The translations under genes and the position numbers were made by a program. From positions 1 through 64,000 of the forward strand of contig JAWSUW010000001.1 in assembly GCA_033549245.1 (NCBI GenBank): a stretch of DNA of 64,000 nucleotides, given 5' to 3'. This document shows, one piece after another, positions 51,577 through 61,442 of the stretch. The DNA comes from Fusibacter_D sp033549245 (GTDB lineage Bacteria > Bacillota > Clostridia > Peptostreptococcales > Acidaminobacteraceae). A model generated the notes under the pieces. It was not told where the DNA came from and did not search any database. It saw only the letters and a program-made list of their open reading frames with translations. The first letter of the stretch is position 1. Each line of letters opens with the position of its first letter.

Positions 51577-53280
51577 ATGCTTTTTGAACTACATATCAAG
51601 GATTTTATACTGATTGAGGACGTAAAAATAGGATTTGAACAGGGCTTCAACACCATTACCGGTGAAACCGGAGCGGGAAAATCTATGATTTTGGGAGCAA
51701 TCGATCTGGTGTCCGGAGAACAGGCCAATAAAGATTCTGTAAGAATCGGTGCGGATAAGACTCTCATAAGCGCAAGCTTTTACACCAATGATAAAGTGAA
51801 CCTATATCTGACTGAAATGGGCATTGCCTGTGATGATGATCTTGTCATTCTATCGAGAGAGGTCCAGGCCAAAGGGAAAAGCATTTCGAGAATCAACGGA
51901 CAAATTGTGACACTCAATCATCTTAAAGAAATTACTAAGAATTTGATTCAAATACATGGACAAAACGACAATCAGACGTTATTGATCAGAGAAGAACAGT
52001 TGAATTTGCTGGATAAGTTCGGTGGAACTGAAAATATCAGAACCCGCCAACAAATCCAGCATTTGTTCAATGAGATAAGGACTTTGAGATCGGAAATCGC
52101 TCTGCTTGAAGAAAAATCATATGATCGTCAAAGACAAACTGACTTTTTATCGTTTCAAATTGAGGAAATCGATAACGCCAAATTGAAAATTGGTGAAGAT
52201 CTGGCACTGGAAAAAGAGTTTGAACTATTGACTCATTTGGGCAGTATAGTGGAGGTTTTTGAACGTGCTACAGGTTGGATGTCCGGTGAGTTCGGCGATG
52301 GAGCAGTTTCAGAAGTGTCTTCCATTGCAAACGCCTACTCGAAATTGGTGCACTATGATGAATCACTTGATGATTTTTCGAAACGGTTCAAAGAGATTTA
52401 TTTTTTGATGGATGATTTGTCAAAAGATGTGGTCGATTACAAGAGTAAACTGGATCAGGATCCCGAGAGACTGGAATGGATTGAACGCAGACTTGATGAG
52501 ATCAATCATCTCAAATCAAAATATGGTAAAACTATTGAAGTTATTTTTGATCTCAAATCAAAATTTCAGACTGAACTGGATGCTTACGAAAATGTGGAAG
52601 AGCAGCTGAAGTCTGAAAAGCAAAGACTTGATAGCTTGCTAAAGGAGTATTCGAATATCTCAGAAGTATTGACATCCCTCCGATTAAAAGCATCGATAGC
52701 ATTTGAGGAAGCACTCCAAAAAGAACTGACCGAGCTCAATATGAAGGAGACCAATTTCAAAATTGACCTCAATAAACTCTATGAACCGACCGCTCATGGT
52801 CTGGACGAAATTGAATTTACAATTTCAACGAATATTGGTCAGCCATTTCGACCTCTTAAAAAAGTGGTTTCTGGCGGGGAACTGTCCAGAATCATGTTGG
52901 GAATCAAGATTGTTCTAGGGAAAATGGATGCGATCCCAACACTTGTGTTTGATGAAATCGACACTGGAATCAGTGGAGTGACTGCAAATGTCGTAGGTGA
53001 GAAATTGGCGAAACTTTCGAGCTATAGTCAGGTGATCATCATCACCCACCTTCCACAGATAGCTGTATTTTCAGATCATCATCTGTTAATTGAAAAAAAT
53101 GTGGAAGATCAGAATACGCTCACTCATATCAAACCAATCACATCAAAGGAAGTGGAAAACGAAATCAACAGATTGGTAGGTGGTCTTGAAGTGACTGAAA
53201 CCACAAGTATCCATTCCAGGGAGATGATTCAGACCGCACATAAAAAGAAAGAACTGTTCAAGAAAGAACATAAAAAATAG
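51577..53280 (+). CDS. recN: DNA repair protein RecN
   Basis: A 567-residue SMC-like ATPase acting at double-strand breaks. Walker A is GETGAGKSMILGAI, a coiled-coil middle follows (residues about 150-380), then signature SGGELSRIMLGIK and Walker B LVFDEIDTGISG. GGAGG precedes the ATG. Position after argR is conserved in Firmicutes. Confidence 0.96.
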   Translation: MLFELHIKDFILIEDVKIGFEQGFNTITGETGAGKSMILGAIDLVSGEQANKDSVRIGADKTLISASFYTNDKVNLYLTEMGIACDDDLVILSREVQAKGKSISRINGQIVTLNHLKEITKNLIQIHGQNDNQTLLIREEQLNLLDKFGGTENIRTRQQIQHLFNEIRTLRSEIALLEEKSYDRQRQTDFLSFQIEEIDNAKLKIGEDLALEKEFELLTHLGSIVEVFERATGWMSGEFGDGAVSEVSSIANAYSKLVHYDESLDDFSKRFKEIYFLMDDLSKDVVDYKSKLDQDPERLEWIERRLDEINHLKSKYGKTIEVIFDLKSKFQTELDAYENVEEQLKSEKQRLDSLLKEYSNISEVLTSLRLKASIAFEEALQKELTELNMKETNFKIDLNKLYEPTAHGLDEIEFTISTNIGQPFRPLKKVVSGGELSRIMLGIKIVLGKMDAIPTLVFDEIDTGISGVTANVVGEKLAKLSSYSQVIIITHLPQIAVFSDHHLLIEKNVEDQNTLTHIKPITSKEVENEINRLVGGLEVTETTSIHSREMIQTAHKKKELFKKEHKK

Positions 53281-53299
53281 CACATAGGGGTTTGGGAAG

Positions 53300-54490
53300 A
53301 TGGATGTCTTATCAAAACTATTGTTTTCAGCAATGGGTGCGCATGCAATTTTATATGGATTAAGAGGTATTGTTCCTGAATTCAAGGAACAAACCCGTTC
53401 GAAATGGATCGTGTTGGCAGTCATTTTGACTGTATTTCTCGTTTTTTTTGACGTTGCGATCTTAAAGAACGTATTGATTCTTTGCGCTTTTTTGATTTAC
53501 TATCTCAAGTGGGTCTATGGTAGGAGTTCGTTTATAGCCTCTCTATCAGTGCTTTTTCTGTACTTGATACTTATCTTGACGTCTATGATCACTTCGAATC
53601 TGGGTGTACTGATCCTTAATGAAGTACTGGATTTTAGAAAAGCGTTTGTTTCAGACAACCTAAAAGTGCTTATGATATTCTGGTTGATGTACGTCATTTT
53701 ACTGAGATATTATCAACTGATCATGAAGATTTTCAAGAAAATTACCAACTTCAACTCGAGAATTGAAAGATTGTTGGTCGTCAGCAATGTTTTAGTGTTT
53801 TCGTTTATTGTCGCTTATCAGAAAATGACATTCATAAATTTGGTCAAAATCAATTCTACCGGTTTGATTGATGCCGCACAGAATTCTTCGGTGCCTGTGT
53901 TTATGAATTCCACATACATGCTTACGACCATACTCACATTTTCTGTGGTGATATTGATCAATAGACTCAGTATTGTAGACAATAATATGGAGAATTACAA
54001 GTACAAAGCTGAGACTGATTTGATGACAGGGGTACTGAGCCGGGAAGCCGGCCTTACATATCTGAAAGAAGAAATGATGAATTCAGTGGTCAAAGGGCAT
54101 GATCTTACAGTTGCCTATATCGATATCAATGACCTTAAAGTGGTCAATGACAAATATGGTCATAAGGAAGGTGACAGACTGATCAAGGTCTTGTCAGGCA
54201 TCATCCAAAATAATTTGAGAGAATTCGATGTCATTACCAGACTTGGTGGGGACGAGTTCATGGTGATATTCAGGAAATGTAATATTTTACAAGCACGCAA
54301 GGTTTGGTATCGTATTACAGATGAATTCTTAAGAACGAATACAAGTGGAGAGTACAATTTCAAGATCAGCGCCAGCGTTGGATTTACTGAGTATCATCCG
54401 TCCAAACATCCAAGTGTCATCCAGTTGATTCATGAAGCAGATGAGGCAATGTATCTTCAAAAGAAATCCATCAAGGCGGCACGTTTGTAA
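53300..54490 (+). CDS. Membrane-bound diguanylate cyclase
   Basis: A 396-residue protein. Residues about 1-220 have six or more hydrophobic helices. The C-terminal GGDEF domain is intact: AYIDINDLKVVNDKYGH, RLGGDEFMVIF, and an inhibitory I-site REFD five residues before GGDEF, so product feedback is expected. It should make c-di-GMP in response to an unknown membrane cue, and could feed the EAL protein at 3516 and pilus control. Weak ribosome binding site (GGGG, then GGGAAG). Confidence 0.88.
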   Translation: MDVLSKLLFSAMGAHAILYGLRGIVPEFKEQTRSKWIVLAVILTVFLVFFDVAILKNVLILCAFLIYYLKWVYGRSSFIASLSVLFLYLILILTSMITSNLGVLILNEVLDFRKAFVSDNLKVLMIFWLMYVILLRYYQLIMKIFKKITNFNSRIERLLVVSNVLVFSFIVAYQKMTFINLVKINSTGLIDAAQNSSVPVFMNSTYMLTTILTFSVVILINRLSIVDNNMENYKYKAETDLMTGVLSREAGLTYLKEEMMNSVVKGHDLTVAYIDINDLKVVNDKYGHKEGDRLIKVLSGIIQNNLREFDVITRLGGDEFMVIFRKCNILQARKVWYRITDEFLRTNTSGEYNFKISASVGFTEYHPSKHPSVIQLIHEADEAMYLQKKSIKAARL

Positions 54491-54564
54491 AACATATACA
54501 AAATAATTGATATTTGCTTTAATAATTTGGGGATTAATATAAAATTACGTTAGGGGCTATAACT

Positions 54565-55446
54565 ATGGAAAGATGCGTCGTAGAATTTGAAACCTTCTTA
54601 AGAGATCAGAGAAAACTTTCTCTCAACACACTTCAGTCCTACAAAAGGGATTTGAAATACTTTGGCATATATTTGAGAAAGCAAAACATCGAACATTATC
54701 ACCATGTATCCAGTGTTGACCTACTCACTTATGTGATTCATTTGAAGAAAGAGGGCAAAGCCAACGCAACGCTTTCAAGAAATATCGCAACGATACGAAC
54801 TTTTTATTCATTTCTTAGTAATAAAGGGTATATAAAACATAACCCTTCATTGGAGCTCGAGTCACCAAAGGCTGAAAAGAAAATGCCGGCTGTGCTTACA
54901 CTTCAGGAAGTGGAACATCTTATTTCAAAACCAGATACGAGAACATCCATAGGCAAACGGGACAAGGCTATGATCGAGTTGCTTTATGCAACTGGCATTC
55001 GAGTGACCGAGTTAATATCATTGAATCTCTCCGATATCAATACGACAATGGGTTATATCCGCTGTAAGGGAGCATCCAAATCAAGGGTGATTCCACTAGG
55101 GTCGATGGCGTCCAAAGCTGTTGATCTGTATTTGAAAGATGGAAGAAATCAACTTGTTAACGAGGATAATGAGGCACTTTTTGTAAACTATTATGGCAAG
55201 CGCATCACACGACAAGGTTTTTGGAAAGTCGTGAAAAGATATTCCGAAGAGGCTGGCATCGATAAAAATATCGCTCCGCATACTTTGAGACATTCTTTTG
55301 CATTGCATTTGGTACAAAATGGAGCTGACCTAAAAGCAGTTCAAGAAATGATGGGCCATTCAGATGTGACCACCACCCAGATTTATCTTGAAATGTCGAA
55401 TTCCAAGATCAAGGACGTATATGAAAAAGCACATCCTAGAGCCTAG
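54565..55446 (+). CDS. xerD: Tyrosine recombinase XerD-like
   Basis: A 293-residue recombinase with an N-terminal SAM-like core-binding domain and a catalytic domain. Catalytic residues are Arg in ATGIRVTELI, Lys in CKGASKSR, HxxR in HTLRHSFALHL, His in MGHSDVTTT and nucleophile Tyr in TQIYLEMS. The length and position after recN fit housekeeping XerD, resolving chromosome dimers at dif. No integrated element is seen next to it. The stop codon lies within the terminator stem. Confidence 0.9.
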   Translation: MERCVVEFETFLRDQRKLSLNTLQSYKRDLKYFGIYLRKQNIEHYHHVSSVDLLTYVIHLKKEGKANATLSRNIATIRTFYSFLSNKGYIKHNPSLELESPKAEKKMPAVLTLQEVEHLISKPDTRTSIGKRDKAMIELLYATGIRVTELISLNLSDINTTMGYIRCKGASKSRVIPLGSMASKAVDLYLKDGRNQLVNEDNEALFVNYYGKRITRQGFWKVVKRYSEEAGIDKNIAPHTLRHSFALHLVQNGADLKAVQEMMGHSDVTTTQIYLEMSNSKIKDVYEKAHPRA

Positions 55447-55470
55447 AAATAGGCTCTTGTTTTTATTTTA
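55438..55470 (+). terminator. Intrinsic terminator after xerD
   Basis: AGAGCCTA (55438-55445), a GAAA tetraloop, TAGGCTCT (55450-55457), then TGTTTTTATTTT. The xerD stop codon is part of the stem. Confidence 0.88.
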
Positions 55471-55485
55471 ATTGAGGAGGTTTTT

Positions 55486-56655
55486 ATGATTAACAGAGTT
55501 ATTTTATTTGTACTCGACAGTGTAGGCATTGGTGGCTTACCTGATGCAGAGCAATTTGGAGATTTTAATGTCAACACCCTTGGTAACATAGCAAAATCAA
55601 CTGATGACTTCAAGATTCCCAATTTGAAAAAAATGGGAATCGGAAATATCGAAGGAGTGGACGCCATTGAGGCGGATCCATCGCCTATTGGTGCATTTGG
55701 AAGATCACTTGAGGCATCAAATGGTAAAGATACAACAACAGGTCACTGGGAAATTGCAGGACTTTATATTGAACATCCATTTAAGACCTATCCAGATGGA
55801 TTCCCGGACCATATCATCAAAGCTTTTGAAGAGCAAACTGGACGTAAAGTCATTTTCAACAAACCGGCTTCTGGAACGGTTGTACTTGATGAATATGGTG
55901 AAGAACACATGAAAACTGGAAATCCGATAGTATACACTTCTGCGGACAGTGTTTTTCAAATTGCGGCTCATGAAGAAATCATTCCGCTAGAGGAACTCTA
56001 TAAGATGTGTCAGATTGCCAGAGACATGCTTCGTGGAGATGATCAAGTCGCCAGAGTCATAGCTAGACCTTTTGTTGGAACGCCTGGAAATTTCCAGAGA
56101 ACATCCAACAGAAGAGATTATTCATTGAAGCCATTTGACAAGACTGTTCTAGACTTTGCAAAGGAAGCGGGACTCGAGGTCAAAGCAGTCGGTAAAATTG
56201 TGGATATCTATGACGGTGAAGGCATCACCGAAGATGTTCACACAAAAGATAATATGGATGGCGTCGATCAGACTATTCGATTCATGAAAGAGGATTTCAA
56301 AGGCATACTATTCACCAATTTGGTGGACTTTGATGCCAAGTTCGGACACAGACGAGATGTCGATGGTTATAGACAAGCGTTAGAAGAAGTGGATGCACGT
56401 TTTCCTGAGATGATGTCGCTCATGAAAGAGGATGATCTATTGATTGTTCTTGCGGATCATGGCAATGACCCTGCATACAAAGGATCAGATCATACCAGAG
56501 AATACATTCCGATTCTGATATATGGAGATCATGTGAAAAAAGGTGTGGATATCGGCACAAGAAAGACTTTTGCAGATATCGCAGCAACCATCTCTGATAT
56601 TTTGGAGATTCTAGCCACTCCGTATGGAACAAGTTTCAAAAATGAAATTCTATAA
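55486..56655 (+). CDS. deoB: Phosphopentomutase
   Basis: A 389-residue alkaline-phosphatase-superfamily enzyme interconverting (deoxy)ribose 1- and 5-phosphate. Metal ligands are in VLDSVGIGGLPDAE, KDTTTGHWEIAG, FTNLVDFDAKFGHRRD and LADHGNDPAYKGSDHTRE. GAGGAGG precedes the ATG. With pdp downstream it forms a nucleoside breakdown pair. Confidence 0.96.
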   Translation: MINRVILFVLDSVGIGGLPDAEQFGDFNVNTLGNIAKSTDDFKIPNLKKMGIGNIEGVDAIEADPSPIGAFGRSLEASNGKDTTTGHWEIAGLYIEHPFKTYPDGFPDHIIKAFEEQTGRKVIFNKPASGTVVLDEYGEEHMKTGNPIVYTSADSVFQIAAHEEIIPLEELYKMCQIARDMLRGDDQVARVIARPFVGTPGNFQRTSNRRDYSLKPFDKTVLDFAKEAGLEVKAVGKIVDIYDGEGITEDVHTKDNMDGVDQTIRFMKEDFKGILFTNLVDFDAKFGHRRDVDGYRQALEEVDARFPEMMSLMKEDDLLIVLADHGNDPAYKGSDHTREYIPILIYGDHVKKGVDIGTRKTFADIAATISDILEILATPYGTSFKNEIL

Positions 56656-56676
56656 CCACATCAATGGAGGCATATA

Positions 56677-57978
56677 ATGAGAGCAGTAGATGTAATCAAC
56701 AAAAAGAAAAACGGTGAAATGTTGAATCAGGAAGAAATCGATTTTATGGTGCTGGGATATACCCGTGGGGAGATTCCGGATTATCAGATGTCCGCTTTCT
56801 TGATGGCCATATATTTTGTCGGAATGGACAATCAGGAAATCGCTTATCTAACGGACTCATTTGTCAGATCCGGTGATACAGTAGATCTGTCAGCAATTCA
56901 CGGTATCAAGGTAGACAAACACTCAACAGGTGGTGTAGGTGATAAAATCAGTTTGGTTGTAACCCCTCTTGTGGCTTCAGTTGGAGTACCCGTGGCAAAA
57001 ATGTCTGGACGAGGACTTGGTCATACTGGTGGAACAATCGACAAACTGGAGTCCATAGATGGATTCAAAATTGAACTTTCTGCTGAGGAATTCATCCATA
57101 ATGTCAACACTTATAAAATGGCACTCGTGGGACAATCCGGTGATTTGACACCTGCAGACAAGAAAATATACGCACTTAGGGATGTAACTGGAACCATCAA
57201 CAGCATTCCTCTAATCGCAAGCTCCATCATGAGTAAAAAAATTGCATCAGGATCCGATGCCATAGTACTTGATGTCAAAGTCGGTTCCGGTGCGTTTATG
57301 AAATCCCTTGATGAGGCTAAAATTCTTGCTAGAACAATGGTAGACATAGGCAATTCCCTCAATAGAAGAACCGTTGCCGTCATCACCAACATGGATCAAC
57401 CACTTGGTCATGAAATCGGTAATGCCAATGAAGTCAGGGAAGCGATTGAAGTGCTCAGCGGAAAAGGTGCTGAAGATGAAACTGAAGTGGCTCTTACAAT
57501 TGCATCATACATGGCGGTACTTGGAGGTGCTTTTAAGGAGCTGAGTGAAGCAAAAGAGCATTTCAAGAAAACCATTGCTTCAGGTGAAGCACTCGAGCAA
57601 CTTAAGATTTTCATCAAAATTCAGGGTGGTGATCCTGATGTTGTGGACCATCCGGAAAAATTACCTCAAGCCGCATTGCACATTGAAGTCAAATCAGAGT
57701 TTGAAGGTTATGTGAGCGGATTTGATGCTGAAAAAGTTGGAATAGCAGCAATGATGCTAGGAGCTGGTAGGCGAAAAAAGGAAGATAAAATCGATTATTC
57801 TGCAGGCATTACTCTTAAGAAGAAAATTGGCGATCATGTCAATATGGGAGATGTGCTCTGTGTTCTTCATACAAATGACGAGAAGACCACTGAAGCAGAG
57901 AAAACAGTAAGATCAGCATTTTTCTTCAGCTCTGTGGCACCAGAACCAATTCAATATATTTATGACATCATAGAATAG
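56677..57978 (+). CDS. pdp: Pyrimidine-nucleoside phosphorylase
   Basis: A 433-residue thymidine/pyrimidine nucleoside phosphorylase producing (deoxy)ribose 1-phosphate for DeoB. The family signature KMSGRGLGHTGGTIDKLES (split around residue 110) and VDKHSTGGVGDKISL are present. GGAGG precedes the ATG, 21 bases after deoB. A strong terminator follows. Confidence 0.95.
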   Translation: MRAVDVINKKKNGEMLNQEEIDFMVLGYTRGEIPDYQMSAFLMAIYFVGMDNQEIAYLTDSFVRSGDTVDLSAIHGIKVDKHSTGGVGDKISLVVTPLVASVGVPVAKMSGRGLGHTGGTIDKLESIDGFKIELSAEEFIHNVNTYKMALVGQSGDLTPADKKIYALRDVTGTINSIPLIASSIMSKKIASGSDAIVLDVKVGSGAFMKSLDEAKILARTMVDIGNSLNRRTVAVITNMDQPLGHEIGNANEVREAIEVLSGKGAEDETEVALTIASYMAVLGGAFKELSEAKEHFKKTIASGEALEQLKIFIKIQGGDPDVVDHPEKLPQAALHIEVKSEFEGYVSGFDAEKVGIAAMMLGAGRRKKEDKIDYSAGITLKKKIGDHVNMGDVLCVLHTNDEKTTEAEKTVRSAFFFSSVAPEPIQYIYDIIE

Positions 57979-57991
57979 GCAATAAAGATCA

Positions 57992-58026
57992 AAACGCTTC
58001 CTGAGCAATTGCAGGAGGCGTTTTTT
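57992..58026 (+). terminator. Intrinsic terminator after pdp
   Basis: AAACGCTTCCTG (57992-58003) pairs with CAGGAGGCGTTT (58012-58023), with an 8-nt loop and T6 (58021-58026). Confidence 0.88.
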
Positions 58027-58065
58027 ATGGTTATAATAGAGGTGGGAATCAGGTTGGAGGTGGAA

Positions 58066-59304
58066 ATGCAAATGGATGAACGAATTTGGGAACAGTTGCT
58101 CGATATTCAAAGCAAAGGACAGTTTGTCTTTTATTTTGTCGGAGGATGCGTGAGAGATCTTTGCTATGGGATTCACTCGCGAGATATTGATATCGTATTT
58201 GAAGGGGACGCGGTAGAACTATTTGAACTGTTGAGCTCTGAGTTTGGAAAGAAGAACATACAAAAATCAAATCTGGACACGCTATCAATATATGGCGATT
58301 ATTTTGAATTTGATTTCGCCTCTCCAAGAAAGGACGAATATCCAAGTCAAAACGGAATGCCCAAAATTACAAATGCCACTGTAAAGGAAGATCTGTCCAG
58401 AAGAGACTTCACATTCAATACCGGCTATATGGAGTTCTCGGATCAAACTATCCGTTGGTTCAAAGGTGAATATCCAGATCTGAATCAGATCATGAGCAAA
58501 ATAACACATGCACACCCAATGTTTGAATCCGACATACAAAACAGAAAACTCAGAGTTATTCATGATCAATCCTTCGAGGAAGATCCATCCAGATTGCTTC
58601 GAGCAGTAAAATATATGACATTTTTGAACCTTGAACTGGATCAGGAGAGTGAGCACCTTTTTAAATCAGCTCTTGAAGAAAGACGAATTGAGCGATTGGA
58701 CAAGGCGAGATATATGAGAATCATATGGGATTATATCCACTTCGATCATGCCGATGAACTGATGAACAAGCTGGACGGGTACCATCTTTTGCCGATGCAA
58801 CATAAATATACCGATCTTACCCAAAGGGTCTCAACCATGAGGTCCGAATGGCAGTGTGAGGCGATTGATGTGAAAGTGGTCGTTTTTGTTGTGATGTTCC
58901 AAGAATTCAAAGAACAAATGAAAACTCTCGGACATCTGCTCAACGGTATTGTAAAGGAAATGGAGCTTATAATCGAAGGCATTGGTGGAATTTCAAGTAG
59001 CGATGCTTCAAAAAAGAGATACCTTGCATATAAAATATTGTATAATAAAAAGATTGAAAGTATTGCATGTGCCAATTTAATCTGTGGGGATTCAAAATGG
59101 ATCGACCTATATATGACTGAACTCAGCCATGTCAAAGTACATTTGACTGGAAGTGACCTCAAACGGATTGGTATTCACGAGGGACCGAGAATCGGTGAAC
59201 TCAAAGAAGAGTTGTTGATTTATAAATTGTACGAAAATCCCGAAATGGATATCGAAGGGGAAATAAAATGGATAGAGAGTGCGAAAAATGAGACTGGAAA
59301 TTAA
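58066..59304 (+). CDS. CCA-adding enzyme / poly(A) polymerase family nucleotidyltransferase
   Basis: A 412-residue class II nucleotidyltransferase. The catalytic head is FVGGCVRDLCYG, the metal-binding DxD is RDIDIVF, and the RRDFTFNT motif is present, followed by DPSRLLRAVKY. It likely adds or repairs tRNA 3' CCA, though A-adding or CC-adding specificity cannot be excluded from sequence. GGAGG (58056-58060) supports ATG 58066, with 58072 as an alternative. It overlaps scpA by 17 bases. Confidence 0.87.
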   Translation: MQMDERIWEQLLDIQSKGQFVFYFVGGCVRDLCYGIHSRDIDIVFEGDAVELFELLSSEFGKKNIQKSNLDTLSIYGDYFEFDFASPRKDEYPSQNGMPKITNATVKEDLSRRDFTFNTGYMEFSDQTIRWFKGEYPDLNQIMSKITHAHPMFESDIQNRKLRVIHDQSFEEDPSRLLRAVKYMTFLNLELDQESEHLFKSALEERRIERLDKARYMRIIWDYIHFDHADELMNKLDGYHLLPMQHKYTDLTQRVSTMRSEWQCEAIDVKVVVFVVMFQEFKEQMKTLGHLLNGIVKEMELIIEGIGGISSSDASKKRYLAYKILYNKKIESIACANLICGDSKWIDLYMTELSHVKVHLTGSDLKRIGIHEGPRIGELKEELLIYKLYENPEMDIEGEIKWIESAKNETGN

Positions 59305-60055
59305 GATTGATGCTTTTGAAGGACCACTAGACCTGCTTTTGCACTTGATCACAAAAGAAGAAATAGACATTTACGATATTCCGATTGTGAAAATCACTGA
59401 TCAATATCTTAAAACGATACAGTTTTTGCCTGAAATGGATCTGGATCTAACGACAGAATTTTTGGTCATGGCGGCAACACTTCTCGAAATCAAATCAAGA
59501 ATGCTATTGCCCGAGCAAAATGAAACTTTCGATATTTTTGATATCGAAGGCAATGATCCTAGGCGTGAACTGGTCAAAAGACTTATTGAATATAAAAAAT
59601 TCAAGGATGCAGCAGGTGCGCTCAGGGAAAAGGAGAGTACACTTGATGATATCATATTCAAAGACCAGGAAGAACTCGGTGATTACACCAGAAGCATATC
59701 ACCTGAGGAGCTCAATCAAGGTCTTGAGGCGGAACTGCTTACCGAAGCAGTCAAAAGGCTGATTCAAAAAATCGAACGGTTCGATCATCACAGGAAGACT
59801 TTTTTCAAAGGTATCAAGAGAGATTTGTTCACTGTTGAGGAAAAAATTGATTTCGTGCAATCGAAGCTCCAGGTGGAACGTGCCATATCATTTTCAGAAC
59901 TATTCGAAGGGGAAAAGACAAAGGAAGAAGTTGTCGTAACATTTCTCGCAATACTTGAGCTCCTTAAAATGAAACGCATCGCCATAAGACAGGATCAGTT
60001 GTTTGATGAAATCTTCATCGAACGAAAAGAAGAAGTGACGGAGGAAGAAATATGA
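59288..60055 (+). CDS. scpA: Segregation and condensation protein A
   Basis: A 255-residue kleisin of the SMC-ScpAB condensin. N-terminal LEIKIDAFEGPLDLLLHLI and TEFLVMAATLLEIKSRMLLP are diagnostic; a winged-helix C-terminus follows. Start 59288 (ATG) is chosen; a GTG at 59279 is possible. It overlaps scpB by 4 bases (ATGA). Confidence 0.94.
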   Translation: MRLEIKIDAFEGPLDLLLHLITKEEIDIYDIPIVKITDQYLKTIQFLPEMDLDLTTEFLVMAATLLEIKSRMLLPEQNETFDIFDIEGNDPRRELVKRLIEYKKFKDAAGALREKESTLDDIIFKDQEELGDYTRSISPEELNQGLEAELLTEAVKRLIQKIERFDHHRKTFFKGIKRDLFTVEEKIDFVQSKLQVERAISFSELFEGEKTKEEVVVTFLAILELLKMKRIAIRQDQLFDEIFIERKEEVTEEEI

Positions 60056-60672
60056 ATGAGTTCCATCTTGAAGAGGTCGATCGTGAAACGGGTTACAAAT
60101 CTGTCATCGAGTCGCTGTTATTTGTCTGGGGCGAACCATTAAGCCACAATAAAATAGCCAAGATCCTTGATATAAAACCATCTACCGTGGAAAAAATCAT
60201 CCATGAGATGATGGAGCAATATAACGAAGAGAAGAGAGGCATTCAGATTATTGAGGTGAATAAGCATTATCAGTACTCGACACTCAAGGAGAACTATGCC
60301 TACATCGAAAAATTGTGTGTGACTACAAAAAGCAAGGGTCTTTCCAATTCAGCACTTGAAGTGTTGGCGATCATAGCTTATCAACAGCCCATCACAAAAC
60401 TTGATATTGAACAAATCAGGGGAGTGAACTCAGACAGTCCACTTCAACACCTGATTGAACGAGGACATGTGGAGGTCACTGGAAAACTCGATAAAATTGG
60501 TCGCCCTCAAATATATGGAACAACAGATTTGTTCCTGAAAAGTTTCGGTTTCAAATCATTGAAGGAACTGCCAAGTCTTGAAGAGTTCGGAGGACTGCAG
60601 TTGTTTAACGAAGCATTTGAACATTCCGATGAAGAAGGAGGTACAGATGATCCAGATAAGAATATTGAGTGA
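60052..60672 (+). CDS. scpB: Segregation and condensation protein B
   Basis: A 206-residue winged-helix partner of ScpA: VIESLLFVWGEPLS at the N-terminus, then ALEVLAIIAYQQPITKLDIE and IRGVNSD, then GRPQIYGTTDLFLKSFG. It overlaps both scpA (4 bases) and the acetyltransferase downstream (26 bases). Confidence 0.94.
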   Translation: MNEFHLEEVDRETGYKSVIESLLFVWGEPLSHNKIAKILDIKPSTVEKIIHEMMEQYNEEKRGIQIIEVNKHYQYSTLKENYAYIEKLCVTTKSKGLSNSALEVLAIIAYQQPITKLDIEQIRGVNSDSPLQHLIERGHVEVTGKLDKIGRPQIYGTTDLFLKSFGFKSLKELPSLEEFGGLQLFNEAFEHSDEEGGTDDPDKNIE

Positions 60673-61081
60673 TTCTGATATTCAGGCGCTTCAGCGTTTG
60701 TTGAGAGAGGCGCAACTTGAATACTCAGATATTAAAAAGTCCAGTAATGAGTTCTATGTGGTCGAAGACCAAAAAAATTTGTGTGGACTATGCGGCTATG
60801 AGCTTTTGGAAAATCAAAAAGCGAAAATTGACTTTATTTACATCAGGGAACAAGACCGAGGGTTCAAACTTGGCGATGGACTGTTGCGTGCTGTACTGAA
60901 TCATTTGGATCATAGTGGAGTAAAAAAAGTGCTTATCGATTCCAATTCGGCAACTAATGGATTTTATGTTGCTGAAGGACTTGAAATAGTTTACACATCC
61001 CCTGAAAATTCTGATCTTTTGACGTTTGTAGTGGAATTGCCACAATTTTTCAATTCACCATGTAAAGGGTCACGGGTTTGA
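60647..61081 (+). CDS. GNAT-family N-acetyltransferase
   Basis: A 144-residue protein with GNAT secondary structure: IYIREQDRGFKLGDGLLRAV carries a variant acetyl-CoA loop (RGFKLGDG in place of RxxGxG/A), then NGFYVAEGLEIV. The substrate is unknown. AAGGAGG lies inside scpB and sets the ATG at 60647. Longer frames within scpB are rejected. Confidence 0.82.
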   Translation: MIQIRILSDSDIQALQRLLREAQLEYSDIKKSSNEFYVVEDQKNLCGLCGYELLENQKAKIDFIYIREQDRGFKLGDGLLRAVLNHLDHSGVKKVLIDSNSATNGFYVAEGLEIVYTSPENSDLLTFVVELPQFFNSPCKGSRV

Positions 61082-61177
61082 TTCTATAATTGTATACAGT
61101 GATACCATTAGCCAAATATACAAAATGAATGACAAATTGCAAAATAACAATTTTATCGTACAAAAATGAAATAATCC

Positions 61178-61205
61178 TTGCAAAACAATGTGCCTATGGT
61201 ATGAT
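61178..61205 (+). promoter_or_regulatory. Candidate promoter of the kor operon
   Basis: TTGCAA (61178-61183), a 16-bp spacer, then TATGAT (61200-61205), 27 bases before the korD start. An 8-bp palindrome TGTATACA lies at 61091-61098 farther upstream and could bind a regulator. Confidence 0.5.
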
Positions 61206-61232
61206 TGAATAGAGCGCAAAGGAGGTCTTGCA

Positions 61233-61442
61233 ATGGCTGATAACAGAGAAAATTTAACCATTCACATCAAAGAAGATTGGTGTAAGGGTTGTGGCATTTG
61301 TATTGCTTTTTGTCCAAAACAGGTTTTAGGATTCAATGAAAATGGAAAAGTAACCATGTTAGACAGAGAAAATTGTATCAAATGTGGCATGTGTCAAATG
61401 AGATGCCCTGATTTTGCAATTTTTCTAGGAGGTAAGGAATAA
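61233..61442 (+). CDS. korD: 2-oxoacid:ferredoxin oxidoreductase, delta (ferredoxin) subunit
   Basis: A 69-residue two-cluster ferredoxin: CKGCGICIAFCP and CIKCGMCQMRCP. It passes electrons from the catalytic subunits to ferredoxin. AAAGGAGG precedes the ATG; its stop overlaps the korA start. Four-subunit order D-A-B-C matches Kor/Vor enzymes. Confidence 0.9.
   Translation: MADNRENLTIHIKEDWCKGCGICIAFCPKQVLGFNENGKVTMLDRENCIKCGMCQMRCPDFAIFLGGKE

Noticed and set aside
54565..55446. Integrase of a mobile element
   Set aside because: Length, location after recN and lack of att repeats or cargo genes favour housekeeping XerD.
61082..61205. TTGCAAAA strings upstream of kor as further sites for the ornithine activator
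   Set aside because: They are not paired as GCAA-N6-TTGC, and no GG-N10-GC promoter accompanies them; AT-rich chance is likely.
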